Source: Endozoicomonas acroporae | Lineage (GTDB): Bacteria > Pseudomonadota > Gammaproteobacteria > Pseudomonadales > Endozoicomonadaceae | Reading direction: 5' to 3' | Assembly: GCF_002864045.1 (NCBI RefSeq) | Contig: NZ_PJPV01000056.1 | Span: 38,494-102,493, forward strand | Length of the DNA: 64,000 bases | Part shown: positions 29,416 through 38,539 of the stretch, piece after piece | Layout of the letters: every line of letters begins with the position of its first letter | Position numbering within the stretch: position 1 is the stretch's first letter | Translations under genes and position numbers: made by a program | Notes under the pieces: model-generated | Seen by the model: the letters and a program-made list of their open reading frames with translations, nothing else | Told to the model about the DNA's origin: nothing | Databases searched by the model: none

Positions 29416-29841
29416 ATGGACGAACGAACGTTTATGGATACCGAACAAACCCTTGAGAATATCACCGCAACCAACAGTATCAGTGCCCTAAGATCATTGT
29501 GCCAGTTCCTGCGGGACAAGTGGGTTTATTTTTATGTCATCGATGATGGCAGCTTTGTGGATGGCGAAGGGATTGAAGAGCTGGTATTCACTAAAAAGCG
29601 CCCTGTGAACATTCCCAGCGTTTATGTAAACGACCTTCACAATGCCGTCCTGTACATTCATAAGTCAACAGCCATTGACCGTATCCAGCCTGAATACCGT
29701 ATTGGCCAGATGAAGGGGGACAAAGCGTACAAAATGTTTCTTGGCGTAAAATCGATCACAGGTATGATTATCCAGGGGCAGGATGCCTGGGTTTCATTTC
29801 CTGTTTCCTATCTGGAAGAGCTGCAACCTGCTGAAGCCTGA
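29416..29841 (+). CDS. Hypothetical protein, 141 residues
   Basis: The ORF starts at the ATG at 29416, or at 29434 (MDTEQTLENI). It is acidic and soluble, with no membrane segment or signal peptide. The pattern ISALRSLCQFLRDKWVYFYV, VNIPSVYVNDLHNAVLYIHK and a final VSFPVSYLEELQ is reminiscent of small SseB-like or immunity-type proteins, but I cannot assign it. It stands alone between a decayed region and the leuU terminator. The ribosome site is weak. The gap 29842-30074 shows nothing. Confidence 0.6.
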   Translation: MDERTFMDTEQTLENITATNSISALRSLCQFLRDKWVYFYVIDDGSFVDGEGIEELVFTKKRPVNIPSVYVNDLHNAVLYIHKSTAIDRIQPEYRIGQMKGDKAYKMFLGVKSITGMIIQGQDAWVSFPVSYLEELQPAEA

Positions 29842-30074
29842 CCTGAATGATTGTTATCCATCAGATTGACCTGTTCATTTCTGATAAAGATCGGATTGGG
29901 CTGCATGCTCTGTCTTTTTAGGTTTCATTGTCAGGATCAAATTGCAAGGTTTGAATGATAACCCAAATCTTGCAATTTTTATCCTGCGTTTATGGATAAA
30001 GCCCTGAAACATCCATAGGTTGAGAGTTCTTCAGGTTCGACGAGCTGCATCCAGAAAACAGGAAATACAGATAC

Positions 30075-30104
30075 AAAAAAACCGGGAATAAACCCGGTTT
30101 TTTT
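30075..30104 (-). terminator. Terminator of the glmM-tpiA-secG-leuU transcript
   Basis: AAAACCGGG (30078-30086) / CCCGGTTTT (30093-30101) flanked by A and T tracts, so bidirectional. It lies about 150 bp past leuU on the minus strand. Confidence 0.8.
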
Positions 30105-30252
30105 CAGCCTTTTAAAAGGCTAATCAAGCACTGATGTACACTGAAAAACCGACAATCCGACGTCTATCTTTTCAGTATCGCTTTTGTAGGATTTTTTTAG
30201 GAAACGACAATGTTTGCCTACCCTTTAACTCCCACTGAGCACTTGATTTTAT

Positions 30253-30339
30253 TGGTGCCGAAGACGAGACTCGAACTCGTACGCCCATACAGGCACTGCC
30301 CCCTCAAGACAGCGTGTCTACCAATTCCACCACTTCGGC
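30253..30339 (-). tRNA. leuU: tRNA-Leu (GAG)
   Basis: 87 nt with encoded CCA. Acceptor stem GCCGAAG/CTTCGGC pairs perfectly; anticodon loop CTTGAGG gives anticodon GAG; a long variable arm (GCCTGTATGGGC region) marks a class II Leu tRNA. It sits directly downstream of secG, as leuU does in E. coli. In E. coli leuU is followed closely by metY/rimP; here an 11.4-kb accessory block separates them. Confidence 0.95.
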
Positions 30340-30410
30340 CTTAACTGTCGCTCTCGGCGACAGCAAAATTATTTCTGAAAACTCTTTATAAATCAATAAG
30401 ATTTTAAATC

Positions 30411-30818
30411 TTACTGAGCGTTTTCAGAGCTGCTGGAGCCGCTGTTCTCAACGGGCTGAGACTCTAACACAGGCGCATCGCTTCCGATAGTGTTTTCTAA
30501 TGAATCAACCGAAAAAGGCGCATCATTGACCGGCACACTCTGTTCAATCTGAACAGATGGTAAACCAGCATCAGCAACACTATCAGCTTTCTGCCTGGCC
30601 ATCATCGCCAGACCGATACTGGTGACGAAAAAGATCGTTGCCAGAATAGCGGTTGTACGGCTCAGAAAGTTTGCTGAGCCCTGGCTTCCAAACACCGTTT
30701 GCGAAGCCCCCGAGCCAAAACTGGCTCCTGTTTCTGCACCTTTGCCCTGCTGCAACATGATCATAGCGATCACGCCAACAGCTACCAGCACGTGCACAAG
30801 AAGAATAATGGTTTCCAT
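30411..30818 (-). CDS. secG: Protein translocase subunit SecG
   Basis: 135 residues from the ATG at 30818, which overlaps the tpiA stop (TAATG) and has GGGACAG upstream. SecG is the small SecYEG partner that assists SecA-driven export. Two membrane helices are visible: METIILLVHVLVAVGVIAMI and TAILATIFFVTSIGLAMMA. The cytoplasmic loop QQGKGAETGASFGSGASQTV is the conserved family signature. The C-terminal tail is acidic and Ser-rich. Confidence 0.95.
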   Translation of the reverse strand: METIILLVHVLVAVGVIAMIMLQQGKGAETGASFGSGASQTVFGSQGSANFLSRTTAILATIFFVTSIGLAMMARQKADSVADAGLPSVQIEQSVPVNDAPFSVDSLENTIGSDAPVLESQPVENSGSSSSENAQ

Positions 30819-31567
30819 TACTGTCCCGCAGCGTGACAAATCACCTTGAAATCAGCAGCTACCAGCGAAGCACCACCGATCAGACCACCATCAACATCAG
30901 GTTGGCTCATCAGTTCTGCCGCATTGTCAGCCTTCATGCTTCCACCATACAGAACACGGGTTCTGTCCGCCATGGACGGATCGTTTTCTGCCAGCAGCGC
31001 ACGAATTTCAGCATGAACTTCCTGCGCCTGTTCAGGGGTTGCGGTCAGACCGGTGCCAATAGCCCAAACTGGTTCATAGGCAATTACATAATTAGCCAGA
31101 CGCTCCGGACCAGCAGCCCGAAGCACAGTATTGATCTGATGAGCCACTACTTTCATAGTGTCACCAGCTTCGCGCTCAGACAGAGTCTCACCAACACAAA
31201 GGACTGGTACCAGACCCTGGTCAACCAGAGCACAGAATTTCGCAGCCACATCGGCATCGGTTTCGCCATAGAGGGAACGACGCTCAGAGTGACCAATCAG
31301 TACATATTCACAGCCAAGGTCTTTGGCCATCAGAGGAGATATTTCACCCGTGTAGGCTCCTGACAGGTTATCAGAGGCATTTTGCACACCAAATTTAACC
31401 GCAGAACCCTTCAGCAAGTCGCGTACCTGCTGAACGTATACGCTAGGTGGAAAAACGAGCACCTCAGCCTTGGTTTCAAGTCCTGAAAGGATTCCATCAA
31501 CAAGCTCACGGATACTGTCAGAAGAACCATTCATCTTCCAGTTTCCGGCTACCAGTGGCTGACGCAT
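30818..31567 (-). CDS. tpiA: Triosephosphate isomerase
   Basis: 249 residues, full length. TpiA interconverts dihydroxyacetone phosphate and glyceraldehyde 3-phosphate in glycolysis. Seen: GNWKMNG with the catalytic Lys, IGHSERR with the catalytic His, and AYEPVWAIGTG with the catalytic Glu and the start of mobile loop 6; the phosphate-binding GGSM and GLIGGASL are intact. It lies between glmM and secG, a placement seen in many Pseudomonas-like genomes. Confidence 0.98.
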   Translation of the reverse strand: MRQPLVAGNWKMNGSSDSIRELVDGILSGLETKAEVLVFPPSVYVQQVRDLLKGSAVKFGVQNASDNLSGAYTGEISPLMAKDLGCEYVLIGHSERRSLYGETDADVAAKFCALVDQGLVPVLCVGETLSEREAGDTMKVVAHQINTVLRAAGPERLANYVIAYEPVWAIGTGLTATPEQAQEVHAEIRALLAENDPSMADRTRVLYGGSMKADNAAELMSQPDVDGGLIGGASLVAADFKVICHAAGQ

Positions 31568-31703
31568 ACCGCTTACCTCTTTGATCGCGAGGCCGGAATA
31601 CTAACCCGAAAGACACCAACATACAATAAGTCAAGCCCTGCGAAGCTATTGAAATCAAGGCAAGACAACTCCGGTGCAGGCCGATACCTGCACCGGACGT
31701 CAT

Positions 31704-33041
31704 TCAGCACATTTCCTGTTCAACCACTTTTGCCAGCTTTTCCGCCTGGGCCTTTACCTGAACGCCGTCTTCACCTTCTACCATCACCCGAATGACTGGC
31801 TCAGTTCCTGAAGCCCTCAGAAGAACGCGGCCTTTTCCGGCCATCTCTTCTTCTGCTTTTTTTACCGCCTCAACAATACCTGGAATGGTGTCGGTGTCCC
31901 GCTTATTCTGCACCCGGACATTGATCATGACTTGTGGATAAAGTGTGATCGCAGCCACCATTTCAGACAGTGACTTACCTGCTGCCTGCATGGCTTTTAA
32001 CACTTTCAATGCCGAGACAATGCCATCACCCGTGGTCGATGCATCACGACAGATAATATGGCCTGAAGACTCACCGCCGAGCTGCCAGTCATTGGCTATC
32101 AGCAGTTCATTGACATAACGGTCACCGACATTGGCCCTGGCAAAGGGAATGCCGGCAGCTTCCAGTGCTTTCTCCATTCCCAGGTTGGTCATCAACGTGC
32201 CCACGACACCACCCTTCAAGATCCCCCTGGAATGGCGATCCATGGCAATAATAAACAGCAGCTGGTCGCCATCGACGATCTCACCCTGATCATCCACCAT
32301 AATGACCCGGTCACCATCACCGTCCAAGGCAATTCCCAGATCCGCACCGGTTTCCCTGACTCTGGCAGCCATGCCTTCCGGGCTGGTAGCGCCTGCGTTC
32401 TCGTTAATGTTGACGCCATCCGGATGGATGCACATCGGTATCACTTCCGCACCCAGCTCACGGAAGACCGCAGGACCAACCTGATAGGTTGCACCGTGGC
32501 CGGCATCAATCACAATTTTCATGCCACGCAGATCCAGCTGCTGGGAAGTGCTGCCCTTGCAGTACTCAATGTACCGGCCAGCAGCATCATTCATCCGGGT
32601 CACTTTACCCAGGCTCTGGGAATCCACTACCTCAATCTCTGACTCAAGCAATGCTTCAATCTTCAGCTCAACCTCATCGGATAGCTTGGTGCCGTCGCCT
32701 GCAAAAAACTTTATACCATTGTCGTAAAACGGGTTATGGGAGGCGCTGATCACAATACCCGCCTGCCCATTAAAGGTTCGAGTCAGATAGGCAATGGCCG
32801 GGGTTGGCATTGGCCCGGTTAGGACAACATCAATACCGGCAGCAGAAAGACCGGCCTCAAGCGCGGACTCAAACATGTAGCCGGAGATGCGGGTATCTTT
32901 GCCAATAATGACTTTCCCTTCACCCTGTTCAGCCAGCACACGACCCGCTGCCCAGCCCAGCTTCAGGACAAAATCCGGGGTAATCGGAAAATCCCCCACC
33001 TTCCCACGAATTCCGTCGGTACCAAAATATTTGCGAGCCAT
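31704..33041 (-). CDS. glmM: Phosphoglucosamine mutase
   Basis: 445 residues, the same as E. coli. GlmM converts glucosamine 6-phosphate to glucosamine 1-phosphate for peptidoglycan and LPS. The activated phosphoserine loop [12 protein letters not shown] (near residue 100), the metal-binding ALDGDGDR and the phosphate-binding C-terminal [12 protein letters not shown] are intact. The N-terminus [16 protein letters not shown] is diagnostic. In E. coli glmM follows folP directly; here 1.4 kb with a RING gene and several small repeats separates them. Confidence 0.98.
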   Translation of the reverse strand: MARKYFGTDGIRGKVGDFPITPDFVLKLGWAAGRVLAEQGEGKVIIGKDTRISGYMFESALEAGLSAAGIDVVLTGPMPTPAIAYLTRTFNGQAGIVISASHNPFYDNGIKFFAGDGTKLSDEVELKIEALLESEIEVVDSQSLGKVTRMNDAAGRYIEYCKGSTSQQLDLRGMKIVIDAGHGATYQVGPAVFRELGAEVIPMCIHPDGVNINENAGATSPEGMAARVRETGADLGIALDGDGDRVIMVDDQGEIVDGDQLLFIIAMDRHSRGILKGGVVGTLMTNLGMEKALEAAGIPFARANVGDRYVNELLIANDWQLGGESSGHIICRDASTTGDGIVSALKVLKAMQAAGKSLSEMVAAITLYPQVMINVRVQNKRDTDTIPGIVEAVKKAEEEMAGKGRVLLRASGTEPVIRVMVEGEDGVQVKAQAEKLAKVVEQEMC

Positions 33042-33080
33042 AGCCGTTTACCAAGAATTACTGAATGAAATGACCGGTGA

Positions 33081-33268
33081 TAAGTAGTTGGCCAAATGGA
33101 GTCGTATATTACTGCGATGTGGACAGTTACTATGCAAGGCACAGCGCAGGGAGCATAGCTGTAGCCAGGAGGCTGCCCTGTGCGGCAACTGCTCCTGCGT
33201 TGCTCTACCTCCTGCATCCATGCAGTCGTACGGTGGCAGCAATTATGATTTCATTTGGTTAACTACTT
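33081..33268. mobile_element. MITE-2 copy A (divergent, 188 bp)
   Basis: The outer parts TAAGTAGTTGGCCAAATGGA and TTTCATTTGGTTAACTACTT match copies B (35368-35531) and C (39816-39979), including the shared CAGTTACTATGCAAGGCACA segment. The central and right parts have diverged (GGAGGCTGCCC...GCAGTCGTACG). No ORF with support. It lies just upstream of the glmM start. Confidence 0.7.
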
Positions 33269-33309
33269 CATCATCTCACTCATTGAAATAAACCACCAGT
33301 GCCATCAAG

Positions 33310-33591
33310 TTAAATGGCTGGAGTCAGGGAATCCAATTGCCCTGTACTGTTGATGAATGCAGAGGTGAAAATTGACGGGCATCCGGGGAAGTTAATATCG
33401 CTTATTTGAAGACCATGAAATAAGGATTTTATATTTGCCAGGATGCAACAGACGTTCAGGCAACGGGAAGTGGAGATGGCCCCCTCTCTCAAAGCAGGAA
33501 GACCGTTGGGATACCATAGTAAGGTAACGAAAAATGAGCCTCTGACACATAAGTTATCAGCAGCTTCTATCACTACATTTAAACCATTCAA
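33310..33591 (-). CDS. Uncertain small ORF, 93 residues
   Basis: An open frame starting MNGLNVVIEAADNLCVRGSF. It lies between a MITE-2 copy and a MITE-1 remnant, directly downstream of the RING-H2 gene on the same strand. No clear ribosome site and no recognisable family. It may be a remnant of inserted sequence. Confidence 0.25.
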   Translation of the reverse strand: MNGLNVVIEAADNLCVRGSFFVTLLWYPNGLPALREGAISTSRCLNVCCILANIKSLFHGLQISDINFPGCPSIFTSAFINSTGQLDSLTPAI

Positions 33592-33599
33592 ATGACTTT

Positions 33600-33618
33600 A
33601 TTCTCGGACAGCCTCCTG
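33600..33618. mobile_element. Solitary MITE-1 end
   Basis: ATTCTCGGACAGCCTCCT is identical to the right end of MITE-1 copy 1 (5660-5678), but no left partner is found within 200 bp. The CTAG border is replaced by CTGT. It is a relic of a third insertion, next to the RING-H2 gene. Confidence 0.6.
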
Positions 33619-33623
33619 TCTAT

Positions 33624-33675
33624 CGATTTTTCAACCCATTTACAGCAGCCGATTTTTCAACCCATTTACAGCAGC
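33624..33675. repeat. 26-bp perfect tandem duplication at the 3' end of the RING-H2 gene
   Basis: Two adjacent identical copies of CGATTTTTCAACCCATTTAC plus AGCAGC (33624-33649 and 33650-33675). Because 26 is not a multiple of three, the second copy is read in another frame and brings the stop codon at 33640-33642. The protein therefore ends inside the duplication. Confidence 0.9.
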
Positions 33676-34095
33676 CGAAACTTTTCCGTCTGCGTCTTGG
33701 CGCACCACGTGCTCTAACAATAACAAGCTATTCACAGCAGCCGAATCATTTTCGTCAGGGTTCACCCCGGCTACCGCTATCAACGCATTCACAGCCGCTC
33801 CACCTCTTTCATATACCGCCACTTCCAGGAGAGTCCTGACGTTTCGCATTGTCTCGTTAAAGACTGAGTCTTCTGGCTGGGTTGCCCTTTCCTTGAGAGG
33901 CGTTCTGCACACAGGACAGACGTCACCGTGCTTAAGCCAAGTCTCTAAACAGGATGTGTGATAAAGGTGGGCGCATTTGGTAACCGATACTTCTTTTCCG
34001 GCAAAATCTGAATAACAAATAATACAACCGTCGTCTTTCTGATACTCAGTAGTGGGCTGATAATATCGGCAGGAAGCGTTTGAGGTTCCGTTCAT
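33640..34095 (-). CDS. RING-H2 finger protein, putative ubiquitin-ligase-like effector
   Basis: 151 residues. Residues 24-63 form a RING-H2 finger with perfect spacing: C24-x2-C27-x13-C41-x-H43-x2-H46-x2-C49-x10-C60-x2-C63. The positions that contact E2 enzymes in active ligases are also present: Ile25 after the first Cys, Trp53 (CLETW) and Pro61 (CPVCR). RING-H2 E3 ligases are a eukaryotic family; in bacteria they occur as secreted effectors that use host ubiquitin. Residues 99-147 have three AAVN(A/S/G)L units. The last ends within a 26-bp DNA duplication that truncates the frame. No signal peptide; a secretion route is inferred only. AT-rich compared with glmM and folP, and surrounded by MITE pieces. 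Confidence 0.85.
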   Translation of the reverse strand: MNGTSNASCRYYQPTTEYQKDDGCIICYSDFAGKEVSVTKCAHLYHTSCLETWLKHGDVCPVCRTPLKERATQPEDSVFNETMRNVRTLLEVAVYERGGAAVNALIAVAGVNPDENDSAAVNSLLLLEHVVRQDADGKVSAAVNGLKNRLL

Positions 34096-34271
34096 AATAT
34101 TCTCATCTACTTGATTGATAGTAAATTATTTGATTTGCGTTATCTATTTTAGTTCTTTGTATTTTTTTGAGGTCATTAAATAGCCGTAACTGGAATTGCA
34201 ATACCAATCATGATTGCTGACGCCCATGATGAGCATGAAGATTTGAGCCTCAAGACAAGGCTGCGTGAAAG

Positions 34272-34453
34272 CTAGGAGGCTGACCGAGAATAGCGCCCGT
34301 CTAGGCGACCCCGTATCGAGGATGACAGAAAATTGAGGATAAAAATTCGGTTTTGTGAGGTGAATAGCGGGGCTATTTGCCGAACAAAAGCGGATTTTTA
34401 GACCAATTTGCTGCCACCGCAGTAGGGAAGTCTATTCTTGGACAGGCTCCTAG
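34272..34453. mobile_element. MITE-1 copy 2 (182 bp), bordering folP
   Basis: Inverted relative to copy 1 at 5513-5680 and similar over both ends and much of the interior (AGAAAATTGA-GATAAAAA, TAGACCAATTTGCTG-CACCGCAGTAGG). It starts and ends with CTAG. The right-hand CTAG (34450-34453) contains the TAG stop codon of folP, so the insertion sits exactly on that stop. The gap 34096-34271 between the RING gene and this element is AT-rich and empty. Confidence 0.7.
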
Positions 34454-35295
34454 GCCTCGTCAACAGCCTGAAGCAAACGCAGGACGTCAACCGTCTCCCT
34501 GACATCATGCACACGGATGATATGAGCACCTGCCTGTGCCGCCAGCATGGCTGCAGCGAGACTGCCCGGAAGCCGGTCTTCGGTATCCCGATCCAGGGTT
34601 GCCCCAATAAAGGACTTTCTGGACATACCCGCCAATACCGGCAGACCCGGTTCATGGAAGCGGCGAAAACCCTTCAGCATTTCAAGATCGTACACCGGCG
34701 TTTTACCAAACATACCGCCACCAAAGCCCGGGTCCAGGATCAAGCGCTCCCTGGCAATTCCGGCATTCTCGCAGCGCTCCACACAAGCCATCAAATACTG
34801 GCTGACCTCTTTAACCACATCACCATAGACCGGTACAAACCCGGGCTCAGGTTGATCAACAAGAGAGTGCATCAGAATAATGGGAACCGTCGTTTCCGCT
34901 GCTGCTTCCAGCGCCCCCTCACGGTGCAACGCCCGAACATCATTAATAATCCCCGCGCCCGCTTTTACCGCCTCTTTCATCACCAGAGGAGAGCTGGTAT
35001 CAATGGAAATAATGACGTTGAAGCGCGACGCCAAACCTTCAATAACCGGCAGAACCCGCTCTAACTCCTGCTCCTGGGCTGGCGCACCGGAAGCACCGGG
35101 GCGTGTCGACTCGCCACCAATATCCAGAATATCCGCCCCGTCCTTGATCATCTGTTCAGCAACATTCAGCCAGTTATCAGCACAGCGGCTCCCTTGATAA
35201 AAAGAGTCCGGTGTAACGTTCAAAACCCCCATCACCCTGGGCCTGTTCAGATCCAGCATTTTCCCTGCACAGTTCAACTTGAATTCGTTGCTCAT
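34450..35295 (-). CDS. folP: Dihydropteroate synthase
   Basis: 281 residues, full length. FolP joins p-aminobenzoate to dihydropterin pyrophosphate in folate synthesis and is the sulfonamide target. The two Prosite-type signatures are present: MGVLNVTPDSFYQGS and DILDIGGESTRPGASG, followed by INDV and the C-terminal IIRVHDV. In E. coli it lies between ftsH and glmM. Here its stop codon coincides with the border of a MITE-1 copy, and it is separated from ftsH by a terminator and MITE-2 copy B. Confidence 0.97.
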   Translation of the reverse strand: MSNEFKLNCAGKMLDLNRPRVMGVLNVTPDSFYQGSRCADNWLNVAEQMIKDGADILDIGGESTRPGASGAPAQEQELERVLPVIEGLASRFNVIISIDTSSPLVMKEAVKAGAGIINDVRALHREGALEAAAETTVPIILMHSLVDQPEPGFVPVYGDVVKEVSQYLMACVERCENAGIARERLILDPGFGGGMFGKTPVYDLEMLKGFRRFHEPGLPVLAGMSRKSFIGATLDRDTEDRLPGSLAAAMLAAQAGAHIIRVHDVRETVDVLRLLQAVDEA

Positions 35296-35367
35296 GAATA
35301 CTCCTCAGATCCCGTTCAGTCATTTTTTCTGATGGCCACCCTGACCAATCACTCCCCCTGAAGCGGG

Positions 35368-35531
35368 TAAGTAGTTGGCCAAATGGAATCGTATATTTCT
35401 GGCTAAGTGGGCAGTTACTATGCAAGGCACAACGTAGGGAGCATAGCCGTAGCTATGTGACCGTAGTTGTAACGCCGCAGAGTGACTGCCCACTTAGTCA
35501 GAAAATACGATTTCATTTGGTTAACTACTTA
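35368..35531. mobile_element. MITE-2 copy B (164 bp)
   Basis: The ends TAAGTAGTTGGCCAAATGGA and TTCATTTGGTTAACTACTTA are inverted repeats, and the interior is a second inverted repeat (CTAAGTGGGCAGT / ACTGCCCACTTAG). It differs from copy C (39816-39979) at only one position (GTAGGG against GCAGGG). The near identity points to recent movement. It is located between folP and ftsH. Confidence 0.85.
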
Positions 35532-35587
35532 TACCAACCGTGGCCAAAAAACCGATAACCATGATTCATCGACAAATTGGCAGATAC

Positions 35588-35613
35588 AAAAAAGGGCAGG
35601 ATAAACCTGCCCT
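35588..35613 (-). terminator. Terminator after ftsH
   Basis: Minus-strand AGGGCAGG, loop TTTAT, CCTGCCCT followed by TTTTT (35592-35588). A strong intrinsic terminator 26 bp after the ftsH stop, separating it from folP. Confidence 0.85.
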
Positions 35614-35638
35614 TCATCATCATAGACCTGACTGACGA

Positions 35639-37597
35639 TCAGTGCTCCCCAGCTGGGCCACCAATCGAACCGCCTGAATCTTTTTTATCACCATCTTCCG
35701 CCTTTACTTCAGACTCATCAGCAGCAGCCTTTACACCGCTGTCATCGTTATCACCAGAATCCTTGGGAGGGCGAACTTCACGGCCAGCCATGATGTCATC
35801 AATCTGATCACTATCAATGGTTTCGTACTGAATCAGTGCCTCAGCCATTTGATCCAGCTTGTCGCGGTTATCGACGAGAATCTGGTTGGCGCGGGAGTAA
35901 CATTCATCGACAACCCGACGAACTTCCTCATCAATGATCTTCGCCGTTTCACCGGAGACATTCATCCTGGAACCACCGCTGCCGTAGTTTTTACCCAGGA
36001 AAACCTCACCCTCATCCTCATCGTAAAGCAGTGGACCGAGCTTTTCAGACAGGCCCCACTTGGTCACCATGCTTCTGGCAATCTGGGTAGCACGCTGGAT
36101 ATCATTGGAGGCACCGGTGGTTACCCCATCTTTGCCCAACGTCATCTCTTCAGCGATACGGCCACCAAACAGTGAGCATATCTGGCTCAGCAGTGCCTGG
36201 CGGCTCTGGCTGTAGCGGTCCTCTTCAGGCAGGAACATGGTCACCCCAAGTGCCCGGCCTCGCGGGATAATACTCACTTTGTAGACTGGATCATGGTCCG
36301 GAACCAATCGGCCAACAATGGCATGACCGGCTTCGTGATAAGCCGTATTGCTCTTCTCCTTATCACTCATGACCATGGACTTGCGCTCAGCGCCCATCAT
36401 GATTTTGTCTTTCGCCAGATCAAACTCTTTCTGGCCAACGGTGCGCTGGTTAGCCCGTGCCGCAAAGAGTGCCGCCTCGTTAACCAGGTTAGCCAGGTCG
36501 GCACCGGAGAATCCGGGAGTACCACGGGCAATAACCGAAGGCTGCACATTGTCAGAAACCGGAACCTTGCGCATATGCACTTTAAGGATCTGCTCACGAC
36601 CACGGATATCCGGCAAGCCAACCACCACCTGACGATCAAAACGACCGGGACGCAATAACGCAGGGTCAAGAACATCAGGACGGTTGGTAGCGGCAATTAC
36701 AATAATACCGTCGTTCGCTTCAAAACCGTCCATCTCAACCAGCAGTTGGTTGAGGGTCTGTTCACGTTCATCGTGACCACCGCCCATACCGGCACCACGA
36801 TGACGACCGACCGCATCAATCTCGTCAATAAAGATAATGCAGGGGGCCTGCTTCTTGGCCTGCTCAAACATGTCACGGACACGGGAAGCACCAACACCCA
36901 CGAACATTTCAACAAAGTCAGAACCGGAGATGGTAAAGAACGGAACCTTGGCCTCACCGGCAATCGCTTTGGCGATCAGGGTTTTACCGGTACCCGGCGG
37001 ACCCACCATCAGAACGCCCCGGGGAATACGACCACCCAGACGCTGGAATTTACCGGGATCCTTCAGGAAGTCGACCAGCTCCTGAACATCTTCCTTGGCC
37101 TCTTCAACACCGGCTACATCGGCAAACGTGGTTTTGATCTGATCTTCAGACAGCAGGCGTGCCTTGCTTTTGCCAAAGCTCATCGGGCCACCCCGGCCTC
37201 CGCCGCCGCCCTGCATCTGACGCATGAAGAACATAAATACCGCAAGAATCACCAGAATCGGGAAGCTGGCCACCAATAGCTGTGTCCAGATACTCTGCTT
37301 TTCAATAGGCTTGGACTCAACCTGTACCTTGCCCAGCAGGAGTTCATCCATCAGTTTGTTGTCTGGCACCGTGGGCGGCAGATTGGTTTCAAAACGTTCA
37401 CTGTTGTTTAACATGCCGGTGATGGTAAAACCATCAATGACAACCTTACTGACCTGGCGATTTTCTACCATGCTGATGAAGTCAGAATAGGCAACCTTTT
37501 GGGTAGACGACTGCATGCCATCAAAGTTTTTAAAGACGGTCAATAGCACCAAGGCGATTATGACCCAGAGAATCAGATTTTTTGCCATATCATTCAA
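35639..37597 (-). CDS. ftsH: ATP-dependent zinc metalloprotease FtsH
   Basis: 652 residues. FtsH is a membrane AAA+ protease that removes misassembled membrane proteins, sigma-32 and LpxC. Two membrane helices (about 6-18 and 103-120) enclose a periplasmic domain. The AAA module has [16 protein letters not shown] and the second region of homology ([19 protein letters not shown]). The zinc protease motif HEAGH is at about 421-425. The C-terminal tail is hydrophilic and rich in Asp, Lys and Gly. It follows rlmE as in E. coli. Confidence 0.98.
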   Translation of the reverse strand: MNDMAKNLILWVIIALVLLTVFKNFDGMQSSTQKVAYSDFISMVENRQVSKVVIDGFTITGMLNNSERFETNLPPTVPDNKLMDELLLGKVQVESKPIEKQSIWTQLLVASFPILVILAVFMFFMRQMQGGGGGRGGPMSFGKSKARLLSEDQIKTTFADVAGVEEAKEDVQELVDFLKDPGKFQRLGGRIPRGVLMVGPPGTGKTLIAKAIAGEAKVPFFTISGSDFVEMFVGVGASRVRDMFEQAKKQAPCIIFIDEIDAVGRHRGAGMGGGHDEREQTLNQLLVEMDGFEANDGIIVIAATNRPDVLDPALLRPGRFDRQVVVGLPDIRGREQILKVHMRKVPVSDNVQPSVIARGTPGFSGADLANLVNEAALFAARANQRTVGQKEFDLAKDKIMMGAERKSMVMSDKEKSNTAYHEAGHAIVGRLVPDHDPVYKVSIIPRGRALGVTMFLPEEDRYSQSRQALLSQICSLFGGRIAEEMTLGKDGVTTGASNDIQRATQIARSMVTKWGLSEKLGPLLYDEDEGEVFLGKNYGSGGSRMNVSGETAKIIDEEVRRVVDECYSRANQILVDNRDKLDQMAEALIQYETIDSDQIDDIMAGREVRPPKDSGDNDDSGVKAAADESEVKAEDGDKKDSGGSIGGPAGEH

Positions 37598-37778
37598 GGG
37601 GCTAACCTCTCTTGAGCGTACTTAAGCCTCAGGTAATCGTTTATATTGAGCACGTTCCCCTGGCTCGCTGTGATTATGTATTAATGCTTATCTGCAACGA
37701 TACACGATCAGCGGACGGTGTGACAGTGATTGTCTTCTATCATGCTGATTAATGCATCCTATTATTCAACGCCCGGTA

Positions 37779-38399
37779 TTATCCCCTGAAGCCCGAGGCC
37801 AGCAGATATACTTCTCTTGAGCGCGCCCTGGAAGCCGTCGGCTTGCGAGTCTGCACTTTGTCAAAGCTGGTTTTCATATCTTTCAGACAGGCATCAAAGC
37901 CTTCACCCTGAAATACTTTAACCAGGAAAACACCTCCTTTACGCAATACCTGCCTGGACAGATCCAGTGCCAGTTCCACAAGGTACATGGCATTGGGCTG
38001 ATCAACAGAGAGTGCTCCACTCATATTGGGGGCCATATCGGAAATTACAAGGTCTACCCGGTCCGAACCGATGGTTTCGAGTATTTGTTCCAGCACCGCG
38101 TCTTCTGTAAAGTCACCCTGAACAAAGTCAACCCCGGCGATGGGATCCATTGGCAGAATATCAGAAGCAACCACGCGCCCCTGATCACCCACTAACTCAA
38201 CCGCTACCTGAGACCAGCCACCGGGTGCAGCACCCAGATCAACCACCCGGATACCCGGGCGAAAGAGTTTATCCTTCTCCTGAATTTCCAGAAGTTTATA
38301 ACTGGCCCTGGATCGCCAACCATCTTTTTGCGACTGCTTTACATAGTGGTCATCAAAGTGCTCTTTTAACCAGCGACCACTACTTTTGGATCTCGCCAT
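37779..38399 (-). CDS. rlmE: 23S rRNA 2'-O-methyltransferase RlmE (FtsJ/RrmJ)
   Basis: 206 residues. RlmE methylates U2552 of 23S rRNA in the 50S subunit, using SAM. The Rossmann-type SAM motif [19 protein letters not shown] is intact. The catalytic K-D-K-E set is present: Lys in SYKL near 37, Asp in [10 protein letters not shown], Lys in [10 protein letters not shown] and Glu in RSREVYLL. It is a heat-shock gene located directly upstream of ftsH in E. coli, and the order is conserved here. Confidence 0.97.
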   Translation of the reverse strand: MARSKSSGRWLKEHFDDHYVKQSQKDGWRSRASYKLLEIQEKDKLFRPGIRVVDLGAAPGGWSQVAVELVGDQGRVVASDILPMDPIAGVDFVQGDFTEDAVLEQILETIGSDRVDLVISDMAPNMSGALSVDQPNAMYLVELALDLSRQVLRKGGVFLVKVFQGEGFDACLKDMKTSFDKVQTRKPTASRARSREVYLLASGFRG

Positions 38400-38450
38400 A
38401 ATCTTTTTGCAAACTGCCTGTAAATTAAGCCTGAACGTTGCCTGAAAAAT

Positions 38451-38467
38451 ATTTGGTTAACTACTTA
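38451..38467. mobile_element. Solitary MITE-2 end fragment
   Basis: ATTTGGTTAACTACTTA is identical to the right-hand end of MITE-2 copies B and C, but no other part of the element is found. It lies in the rlmE-yhbY divergent region. Confidence 0.5.
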
Positions 38468-38539
38468 AAGTAAAAGTCATGGCGATAATATCTTATACAG
38501 CATGGCTGTGACAGCAGAAGACAATAAAAGATTAAGCGA

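Noticed and set aside
29434..29841. SseB or anti-toxin immunity assignment for the 141-residue protein
   Set aside because: Only loose similarity in pattern and no neighbouring toxin. Left as hypothetical.
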